Positions 20,756-31,300 of a stretch of DNA of 64,000 nt are shown piece by piece. The stretch spans positions 268,485 to 332,484 of the forward strand of contig CAUEEP010000253.1 of NCBI GenBank assembly GCA_958450365.1, given 5' to 3'. Both the position numbers and the translations under genes were made by a program. The notes under the pieces are model-generated. The model worked only from the letters and a program-made list of their open reading frames with translations. It was not told the origin of the DNA and searched no databases. How positions within the stretch are numbered: the stretch's first letter is position 1; every line of letters begins with the position of its first letter. The stretch is from Mesorhabditis belari. Its lineage: Eukaryota; Nematoda; Chromadorea; Rhabditida; Rhabditidae.

Positions 20756-21000
20756 CTTAAACCTCTTAGTTAGACGTAAAAAAAGTTCAACAGCGGCAAC
20801 AAAAAAAAAAACATTTGAATCATTCTCTGAATTTTGTTGATTCTACGAATGTTGAAAATTGAGTTTTGTTTATTTTGATGGTCTTTTTTCAACGTGATTG
20901 ATACGATAAACTTTTGCAAGAGCTGTGCGATGAAAATTGTTTCAAAAATGTTCCCAACTTTTTAAACAAACTTTCTAAAGACTCTGAAGTGCTTTAAGTA

Positions 21001-21760
21001 CTAGTTACAGGCTAAAAAAGCTCAATGACATCAAAAATCAGAAGAAAGTTCGGTACTTTTCCAAGATCGGGGGAGCTGAAGGATTATCGGGGGAGCGAAA
21101 GGAAAATAGAGCAAATTTGGTACAGCCATGATTCAATTAAGCTTGAGTATCGGTCAATAAGTAATGTAAGACTTGGTCGGATTAGATCAGGATCGATCAA
21201 GCTCAAATCAAGCTAGAGTCAAGCCAGTTCTTAGAAATCAAGGTCAATTTGGTACTTTTCCAATGTCGGGGGAGCGGTCCGATTATCGGGGGAGCGAAAG
21301 GAAAATCGAAAAATCAAATTTTGCCCCCTCGAAAAATGCATTTCCGGGACTGTACTGCAACGTTTTTTTTAAACTTTAACGACGTTGCGGTTCTCTGACA
21401 TTTGTGTGTTCAAGGAATCGACGGCAATCGATTATTTCGTCACCAAAATCCAGTCGTGGATTTGCAACTGTGGCGAATCGATGAAAGTCCACTCAAAGGG
21501 AAAAGATTCATTTCGCTGGGTGTTAGATATTTAAGTCACTTTTGTGATCTAATATAAAGATTGTGGGAATAACGGGTAATTCGCGGATTTTATGGTGGTA
21601 GTTTGTATAATATAGGACATATGTAGCGCTGCCAAAATTTGCTCCCCCGATTTTCCTTTCGCTCTCCCGATAATCGGACCGCTCCCCCGATATTGGAAAA
21701 GTAGCGAAAACTTAACAAAATAAACTTTTTAAGCTCTCGAAAATTTGGGCATATTGTAGC
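21001..21760. mobile_element. Foldback element with CGGGGGAGCG arms around an exon-like segment
   Basis: The left side carries two direct copies of GGTACTTTTCCAA...CGGGGGAGCG (about 21050 and 21250). The right side (21640-21710) carries the complement. Related flanks (GCTAAAAAAGCTCAATGAC) recur near 29180. Between the arms, 21412-21534 reads as 39 codons plus a stop (starts ESTAIDYFVTKIQS, ends FRWVLDI) after a possible acceptor at GTGTTCAAG. The opposite strand is also open there. The segment is either captured exon DNA or chance. Confidence 0.5.
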
Positions 21761-21907
21761 AGGAAAAATTTGTATTGGAAATCTTCAAATTTGCGTCTGA
21801 ATTCTTCACATTAGCATTTAAAGTTGATTGAAAAAAGAATGGTTTCTCTGCGAAGAAACATTATCTTTTTCTTCCTACTCGATTGGTGTCGGCAAAGTGG
21901 AGGTGAG

Positions 21908-22979
21908 GTTTTTTCGTTATTAGTTATTAGTTTTTAGTTATTACTTATTAGTTATTACTTATTAGTTATTAGTTTTTAGTTATTAGTTATTAGTTATTAC
22001 TTATTAGTTATTACTTATTAGTTATTAGTTTTTAGTTATTACTTATTAGTTATTACTTATTAGTTATTAGTTTTTAGTTATTACTTATTAGTTATTAGTT
22101 TTTAGTTATTAGTTATTAGTTATTACTTATTAGTTATTACTTATTAGTTATTACTTATTAGTTATTAGTTTTTAGTTATTACTTATTAGTTATTACTTAT
22201 TAGTTATTACTTATTAGTTATTACTTATTAGTTATTAGTTTTTAGTTATTACTTATTAGTTATTAATTATTAGTTATTACTTATTAGTTATTACTTATTA
22301 ATTATTAATTATTAGTTATTAATTATTAGTTATTACTTATTAGTTATTAATTATTAGTTATTAATTATTAGTTATTAGTTATTAGTTATTAGTTATTAGT
22401 TTTTAGTTATTAATTTTAGTTATTAGTTTTTAGTTATTACTTATTAGTTATTAGTTTTTAGTTATTAGTTATTAGTTATTACTTATTAGTTATTACTTAT
22501 TAGTTATTACTTATTAGTTATTACTTATTAGTTATTACTTATTAGTTATTAGTTTTTAGTTATTACTTATTAGTTATTACTTATTAGTTATTACTTATTA
22601 GTTATTAGTTTTTAGTTATTACTTATTAGTTATTAGTTTTTAGTTATTAGTTATTAGTTATTACTTATTAGTTATTACTTATTAGTTATTACTTATTAGT
22701 TATTACTTATTAGTTATTACTTATTAGTTATTAGTTTTTAGTTATTACTTATTAGTTATTACTTATTAGTTATTAGTTTTTAGTTATTAGTTATTACTTA
22801 TTACTTATTAGTTATTACTTATTAGTTATTAATTATTAGTTATTACTTATTAGTTATTACTTATTAGTTATTAATTATTAGTTATTAGTTATTAGTTTTT
22901 AGTTATTAATTTTAGTTATTAGTTTTAGTTATTACTTATTAGTTATTACTTATTAGTTATTAGTTTTAGTTATTAGTTT
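21908..22979. repeat. 1.07-kb TTATTAG-based satellite array
   Basis: Continuous TTATTAG, TTATTAC and TTTTTAG heptamers arranged as 14-bp and longer blocks (TTATTAGTTATTAC). It is the largest array in the window. Confidence 0.97.
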
Positions 22980-23248
22980 CATTATTTTGGCATTTCTCCC
23001 CAACTACACCTTTGATACCAAGAAATAGTAGATTTCAAGAGCTATCATTTGACACCCAAGCGCATACTCTAGCATAAAACAGCGCCGAGAACTGGACGTT
23101 CAAAGTTAGACTACGCGACTGTACGCCCGTCATTATGGGAATGGCGTTCTATTAAATTTTTATTAGTTCTATTAGATTTCTATTAGTTCTATTAGATTTC
23201 TATTAGTTCTATTAGTTCTATTAGTTCTACGGTGGCCTATTAACCTTT
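22980..23248. repeat. MITE remnant and TATTAGTTCTATTAGATTTC repeats
   Basis: 23025-23145 resembles the interior of the 37830-38127 element in reverse (shared GACTACGCGACTGTACG). It is followed by six short TATTAGTTC-type repeats up to the splice acceptor of the next gene. Confidence 0.5.
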
Positions 23249-23254
23249 TTTCAG
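23249..23254 (+). promoter_or_regulatory. Probable trans-splice acceptor
   Basis: TTTTTCAG lies 33 nt upstream of the ATG at 23288. It fits a spliced-leader acceptor for the next gene, or a normal acceptor if the signal-peptide-like exon at 21839 is used. Confidence 0.5.
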
Positions 23255-23287
23255 CGCCCACGCGGATCATCGAGTGCCCGAATTGCA

Positions 23288-25051
23288 ATGTCATCATCTT
23301 CCTCATCCCCGAATGGCTCGGTGCAATTGAGGGCACAACAGCGACGCCCTCAACTATCACCACAACAAGCACGCGCTCAACCACAACTTGTGGTTCGTTT
23401 CTTTTTGTGGTTAACTTACTATTTTGTGGTAGATGAGTACTATAGTTGTAAAGTCATCTTTAGATGGCAGTAGTGTTAAAGATGTAAAAGATTACATAAG
23501 AGTTTAAGCTTACATGTGCAGGTGACAGAAACGTTCTGTATTTTGTATTAGACTAGACTATTTTGTATTAGACTTTGGTGAAACTAGCCCGTAATTTGAA
23601 ACTAGCTATCTGATAATTTTCTTGTTTACAATTTTAAGATAAGAATACAGTTTTAAGAATAAGAATTTAAAGAATATAAAAGAATATAAAAGATTGTCCA
23701 TATTTTAAAGTCATTCTAATTATTAATTTTTCAATTTTAGTCACCGCTCCGTCGTTTACCGGTGCTCAATCTCAACCCACAGGCGCCACCATTTGTGCCG
23801 CAAAATGCTCAGCCCGCTTTTGTGTTGCCGGTGGGTTTTTGTTTATGTTGACTAATTGTCGATTAGATATTTTAACATCTAATATTTTTAGGTAGTCCCT
23901 TTGCTACCACCAGCGCCGGCTCGTCGTCGTCTTGCCGCCAATCCACCGCCACAAGCAAATGTTCAACAGCTGCGTCACCTACCTGCAAGGTTGGTAGTTA
24001 CAATTAAAGACTAGCTTTTCTACTAAAGTCTAAAGACTACTTATTGTTGTCATGTTGCGTTAGTTGATAAATGTTCACTTATAATAATTATTTCTTGTTT
24101 AGGCGCCGTCTCCGAGGTGTTCGCGAACCACAACCATCCACAACCACCGCCGTCACTTTGGATTCAGCTGGAGAGCAATTGGTGAAGGAGATTGCTGGTT
24201 TGTTGTTTGACTAACTAATAAGTGCGATTCTAAACTAGTATTAGGGTTCAGAATATCGAGAATTCTAAATGATCTGACTAATATCTCTTTGTTTTAGATG
24301 ATCATCGTGCCCGTTTGCGTCGATTCACGCACAACTGTGATATGTCGCCACCAAAAAAGAGCCACTCCAATTTTCCGATTGTTTGTTCTTAAAGAAACTT
24401 GATTATTTATTGTGTATTTAGGAAGATTATGAGCAATCGCTCTCAGCGGTTCGTCATCGAGAAGAATTGAAATTACTTGATGAGGTTTATCTAGCTTCTA
24501 CGGTGAGTTTTCATTAAAACCATCAAACGATGGTTTTAATGAAAACATTTATTTTGCATAACCATTATTCTTTTAGGAAACTTACTCACTTTGGCCAAAT
24601 CATCGTCGTGCTAAGCTTCTCTATCAGCTCAATGCGTGGTTGGAGCGTTTTCACTTTGAGAAAGAACATGTGAGTTTTGAATGCTATTTTTAGAAAGCAC
24701 TAGCTTTGATAGTTCTTTTGGTAAACTTTAATGTATCATTTAGTTAACCAACTTGCGACAAGAGCTCGCAGCTCGCCGGAGTCAACTCAAAAACGATCGA
24801 AAACTGCTCACCTCGATTGGATCTATGTTGAAGTGAGGGTTTAGAATAATACGTTAAATTTTAAATGATCGGAAGTACTTCTCAAAGTCATCTTCCATCG
24901 TAAAATAGAGATTTGTTTTTGGATTTGATGAATGAATAGTTCTCAAGAAAAATTCGCATACATATTTTCTTATTGCTTCATTTTTAGAATGACTTCCGCT
25001 GGATTGAGCGATGTGAGCAGTTCGAGCAAAATGATGGGTCGAAAAGGATGA
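23288..25051 (+). CDS. Unrecognised Pro/Gln/Arg-rich protein with charged helical C-terminus
   Basis: Exons 23288-23392, 23741-23830, 23892-23989, 24103-24197, 24298-24380, 24422-24502, 24577-24669, then 24744-24832 spliced to 24988-25051 (TGA), giving 265 residues. If the last donor AA|GTGAGG is not used, TGA at 24834 ends the protein at 245. Residues 1-115 are low complexity (SSSSSS, QQARAQPQ, PPAPARRRL, ARRRLRG). From about 115 the sequence is charged and helical, with SLSAVRHREELKLLDEVY and a Leu/Arg/Glu-rich stretch (NLRQELAARRSQLKNDR) that could form a coiled coil. Basic clusters suggest a nuclear or nucleic-acid-binding role, but I recognise no family. AATAAA follows at 25103. All junctions are phase-consistent. 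Confidence 0.8.
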
Positions 25052-25102
25052 CAAGATTGACAAGATGAAAAAGGATGACAAGATTTCGCTCATCTGCACT
25101 TC

Positions 25103-25108
25103 AATAAA
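25103..25108 (+). terminator. Poly(A) signal
   Basis: AATAAA 51 nt after the TGA at 25049-25051, supporting the spliced last exon of the preceding gene. Confidence 0.65.
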
Positions 25109-25399
25109 CGTATCTCTCTCGATTTTCCTTCACAATTCCCCCCCATTTTTAAAATGTAACAATCGAATTACTTGATGTGACCTTTTTTGTGGTATAAAAA
25201 TAAAGTTTTAGCGGTATTTTTATTGTTTTTTACTTCTTCAAGTCAAGTACTTCTTCATCGATAAAGTTTTTGTGGATTAAAATCTGAAAATGACAAGTAG
25301 TTGTGGGGTACTTTTGAGCAATTGAAAGAATTTCTGCACTTGACAAGTAAAGCAATGGGTATGCGCTCTGTTCAAGACCAGCCACTTTGGGTTTTAAGA

Positions 25400-28300
25400 A
25401 TGAAAAAGATATTGATCACATTTTATTGTCTATTCTCATCATTTAAATCGATTCCGATCACTTTGGAGTCAATAACTGTGCAATTGACATGGGAAACACT
25501 TTTTGAGTGAGTTCACGGGCAATTTCAAATGAAAATCCGATTCAGCGAACAAGCCGTTGTATTGAAGATTGCTGTGGAGGAATGGAGAGGAATTGAATGG
25601 ATTGGAATTGGTTTCTCTGATCATGGAAAGTACAACAATTCGGATTTGTGTGTGTGGACCTCGGAACAACGATTGTTGGTGAGTGGGTCGCACTTGGAAT
25701 GCATTAAGACTTGCAGTTACCGGGAACCGCCCATTTTGCCTAGAACGTGCCTAGAACCGAGATGCCTAAAACTTTAAATGTAAATGAAAATTAACTAAAA
25801 AGCAAAATAAAGCTAGAAAGATTCAGCAAAAGGTGTGGACGTTGCTTAAAAAGCGTATCCATAAAGCGTAGCGTACTCGTCGTCGAGAAAAAAAGCTTAA
25901 GCTTTGTAGACATAACTTGTCTAACATTTTTTTTTTCCTTTAGCTTCTAGCAAAACAATAAACTTTATCGACATTAAATCCGTGAATGTAAACAAATTAA
26001 CAAGCAAAAGATAGATGAGATAGATAACAAAGAATCATCCTAGAAGATTCTAAAAACCACGTTGGTACAAAAACTATTTGAATTGGACAGCCCAACACCA
26101 AGATATTTGAGCTCAAAGTTAGATTGCCAATGGCAAGGGGGCGGGCGCGTTTAAAAGGTTCGCCCGTCCCTTTTGCCATTGGCAATCTAACTTTGAGCTC
26201 AAATATCTTGGTGTTGGGCTGTCCAATTCAAATAGTTTTTGTACTAATCGATAGAGAAAGACTTGGCGCATCTAATGATACCAAGAATTTATAAATTGGA
26301 CAGACCAACACCAAGATATTTGAGTTCAAAGTTAGATTGCCAATGGCAAAGGGGGCGGGCCATCAAATGTCCCACAATCATTTCAGGATCATTTCGTTGA
26401 TGATTCGTTCAATTTACGGCTTGATCGGAGTCAAGATTGTGAACTGATGTCTGTATCGAAGACGGTGATTTTCGAAATGACAATGTAAACAAAGCAACGT
26501 TTAGGGTTTTGCGTTGAAGCGTCGTTTCGCTACGTGTGATTCAAGGGATTACGCGATTGAGGTGTACAGTTTACAGATAATTAGATAATGCATACTTGGC
26601 TTGGAGTACTGTAGCGTACTGTAGCGTTTTAGCAAGGCACCACACAGTTCATCGTGATGGCTTCGGTGAAAAAGCTGGCCGAGATCGCGACAGTGTTGGA
26701 TCCGGCTGTAGAGAAAAATATCGGTTTTGGGCAGGTGAAATCCATCAGCAAAGCTTCGACGCAAAGCAAAGCTGGTCATTGTCTAGGTGATCGCCTCGGA
26801 TTCACGAAATGAAGAGCTCGTCGATCAAGAGGCTTTCTCTTTTCAAATCACAGCAAAGGAGTTTGCGGTAATAAAATTTTCAAAACATTTAGATTACTTG
26901 GAGAGTTTTGGCTCCTGATAGTCAGCAAGTTATAAGTTCTTCTGATAGTCAGTTATAAGTGTTTCTGATAGTCAGTTATAAGTGTTTCTGATAGTCAGTT
27001 ATAAGTTCTTCTGTTAGTCAAGTATAATTTCTTCTGATAGTCAGTTATAAGTTCTTCTGATAGTCAGTTATAAGTTCTTCTGTTAGTCAAGTATAAGTTC
27101 TTCTGATAGTCAGTTATAAGTTCTTCTGATAGTCAGTTATAAGTTCTTCTGTTAGTCAAGTATAAGTTCTTCTGATAGTCAGTTATAAGTTCTTCTGATA
27201 GTCAGTTATAAGTTCTTCTGATAGTCAGTTATAAGTTCTTCTGTTAGTCAAGTATAAGTGCTTCTGATAGTCAGTTATAAGTGCTTCTGTTAGTCAGCTA
27301 CACATCCAGGTGCCTAGCGATGAGACAACCTATTGGTGCATTGTGCAAAAGATGCCAGAACAGGTCGCTATGCTGAAACATCATGCGATAAAGGTAAGCT
27401 ATTAGAACTTATCTGAATGCATCTGAATGCACTCATTGTCAGATGGAAGCAATTGTGCAAGATGGCAATGAGCACCTTGTACATCACATGGAGGTTGGCA
27501 AGAGTACGCAATTTGTTTGAAGTTCATGGTATCCGGGTTATACCGAGCGTATTTAAAAGCCCGTTAAAGCCTTTAACAGCCTTTAAAAGCCTTTAAAAGC
27601 CCGTCAAAGCCCGTTAAAGCCTTTAAAAGCCTGATGCTGTAAGCTGGCTGATGTTTAGATATTTCATTGTGAGAAGCCGCAGAAGAAAGAGTACGAGGGT
27701 CGGTGTCGAGACAAATGGAGGCCAAGGGATTCGAACTCTTGCAATCGAGTGATCGCTGCTTGGGCCAAAGGAGCACAGGTATGAGGAAAGGGTGTTTATC
27801 TTCTAAATTCTAATATAGTTATTGAAAATAGATCTGAGCTGAGTAGCTGATTCTACAGGCTTACAGCTGAGCTAATTCTACAGGCTTCCAGTTTAAACGT
27901 CACTGCTTCACCTCACTGCTTTTCCGAAACCTGTCATCTTTAGGCATTCATCTATCCACCCGAAGCCGGTCTTCCATTAGGCGGACGAGACTCGGTTCCA
28001 TACATAATGGTCGAGATTCACTACAATAATGAAAAACGCGTGTCCGGTGTGGTTGATAGTTCCGGCTTCAAGTTCACCGTGACGCCGAATTTAAGGTAAA
28101 TCGTTGGGAGAGGATTTGATCAAAATCAAAGCTTAACACATACTTAACACACAATCAAACCTTAACACAGCTTAAGAGCATTTTGGGCGTACACTCGCGT
28201 AGTCGTTAACTGTTTTCTTGATAATTTGGTGTGAATTCCATCTCTATTTCCATCTCTATTCCATCTTCATCTCTACTCTGAGAACGAGCTATTTATAGCC

Positions 28301-31300
28301 CATTTGTAGTCTCGTCCAATGAGACGAGAAAACAAAGCTGGAAAAAACATTAAATCTCAGCACAGAGAGCATTATTTGGCCTGGTTTTAGTGTCATTCGA
28401 AAGCCTAAAGTTTGCTTGATTTTTTGGTAAAAAAAGCTTTGAAAAATCTCTATTCTATGTGTTTCTGCAAGGGTTTGTAGTCTGACATTGTAGGTTGTAG
28501 TCTGACATTGTAGGTTGTAGTCTGACATTGTAGGTTGTAGTCTGATATTGTAGTTTGTAGTCTGATATTGTAGTTTTTAGTCTGATATTGTAGTTTTTAG
28601 TCTGATATTGTAGTTTGTAGGCTGATGTTGGAGTTTGTAGTCTGATATTGTAGTTTGTAGGCTGATATTGTAGGTTGTAGTCTGATATTGTAGTTTGTAG
28701 GCTGATATTGTAGTTTGTAGGCTGACATTGTAGTTTCTAGTCTGATATTGTAGTTTGTAGTCTGATATTGTAGTTTGTAGCGTCCGTGTCTAGTCTAAAC
28801 GTGTTAAGTGCGTTTTATCCTCGTTTATAAATAATCTTTTATCAAAGTTTCCTTTGCCCTCAAAACCTTTTCAGAGCCAACGACGCGGGAATCATGGAGA
28901 TCGGCTTGATCTACTCGGACACGATGTCCATTCCACCACAGCAACGCGCTTTCCCATTGACCGCATTTTGCCCGTCGGCTTGCACAAAGCTGGTTTGTTG
29001 ATGGGAAATCAAAAAAGAATAACTGCTGGGCAAAAAAATAGAATTCAAATATCGTATTTATTCTTTTTTAAGATTTAAGAACCCCTTTAGACCAAAAAAT
29101 TTTCATTTTTTCAGATTTTTCAACTTTCGGATAGCAAAATGACCAATTTTTTAACGAATTTCAAACGCTTTCAATAATATTTATAGACTAAAAAAGCTTA
29201 ATGACGTCGAAAATCGAAAATTCAACAAAAATACCCTTTTTGAGCTCTTGAGAATCTTGGTATACAGTGGCTAGGGCATTTTTAATTTTTGAATTGTTTT
29301 AGAGTTTTAGAATTTTAGAGAGACATTGAAAAATTGAAGAGCTCTTCTATTAGAATGTTTACGGTAGTTGATGTAGATCGGTAGAGTTGATGTAGATCGG
29401 TAGATTACGGTAGATCACGTACCCGAATTCCAGTACCCTGACGAGGGCATCAACATTTTCGGCTCACAACTCCACGCACATCTCACTGGGCGAAAGCTTT
29501 GGACATCGATTTATCGAAAGGGTGCGTTTCCATTTGAAAGAGTTGGCTGTATGCAAAGAATTCATTTCTATTTTGCGTCAACTTTAATCGATAAGCACAA
29601 TTCGATAAGGACGATTCGACATGCACAATCCGATAAGCACAATCTGATAAGCACAATCCACTAAGCACAATCCACTAAGCACAATCCACTAAGCACAATC
29701 CGATAAGCACAATCTGATAAGCACAATCCACTAAGCACAATCCACTAAGCACAATCCACTAAGCACAATCCACTAAGCACAATCCACTAAGCACAATCCA
29801 CTAAGCACAATCCGATAAGCACAATCCGATAAGCACAATCTGATAAGCACAATCCACTAAGCACAATCCACTAAGCACAATCCACTAAGCACAATCCGAT
29901 AAGCACAATCCGATAAGCACAATCCGAGGAGCACAATCCACTAAGCACACTCCACTAAGCACACTCCACTAAGCACAATCCGATAAGCACAATCTGATAA
30001 GCACAATCCGATAAGCACAATCCGATAAGCACAATCCGTTAAGCACAATTCGATAAGCACAATCTACTTTTTTAAGAAGAAATTCCGATCAGCTTTGTCG
30101 CCTTTTTACGGTTCTTTTACCGGTTTTTTTGGTCTAATAAATAGCTCTAATAAAGAGTAAATAATAATAAATAGCTGTCCAATAAATGGTCTAATAAATA
30201 GTCCAATAAATATTCTAATAAATATTCTAATAAATAGCGCTAATAAATATTCTAATAAATATTCTAATAAATAATCTAATAAATAGTCTAATAAATAATC
30301 TAATAAATAATCTAATAAATAGTCTAATAAATAGTCTAAAAAATAGTCTAATATATAGCTATTGACCTACTGATAAATAGCTATTAACCTAACGATAAAT
30401 CTACTGAAAAGCAATTGACTGAAATGATTTCAGGTGTGAAAATCGGTGAGATCAATCGTGACAACCACTACTCTCCCCATTGGCAACACATACAAAAACT
30501 TGAGCCAAGCATTCGCGTGAGACGAGTCAGTTATCAAATGGAATCTAATACTCATAAAGATAAAGATAAAACAGATAAACAGATAAAATTATCGATTTTC
30601 AAAACCGAAAGCTTTTTCTCACATCCAGGGCGACGTTTTGATGACGACTTGTGTCCACGAGACGATTGACCGAAAATCGACGACTTTTGTGAGTTTTCAA
30701 TGGATGGGATTCAAAATTAGATAACTTTAATTGACTGAATGCTTTACAGAAAAAGGAAAAAAAAGGATCAGCTCAGTATATTTTCATTTGGTACAATCAG
30801 AAGCACTCAGAAACGAGGAATTCCTTTGGGTAATCACAGCCAGTCGAAGAGAAAAGAACCCCCTTTTTATGAGCCCTTTCCCAGCCGTGTGCCAAAAAGC
30901 GCGCGATTAGGTGCACGCACAAAGCACACAAAATGATTCATGCAAAAAAACTTATTTTAAAGTATTTTGCAAGAAATTTGCAGGTTTTGCATGTTTAAAC
31001 TTGTCAATTCTGAGCTAAATATAATCTTAAAGCTTTTGTTCGTTAGTTGTCAATGAAATATTGTCAATTAAAAGTAGCTTTGGTGTTCAGCTGTTGGCGT
31101 TGTTGTTGGCGTTGTTTTTGTCATTGACGGGTGAAATGAAAGGGTTTAGAAACAGGATAATTCCAAAATTGAACTACAAGTTGTACAAGTTGTACAAGTA
31201 AAATTGTACAATTTGCTTAGGAACACTGAGATTTACAACCGTAGAGTAGTGACCAAGTTTCAAACAACAGGATACAAGTTCAAATATCTTTTGTTATTCT

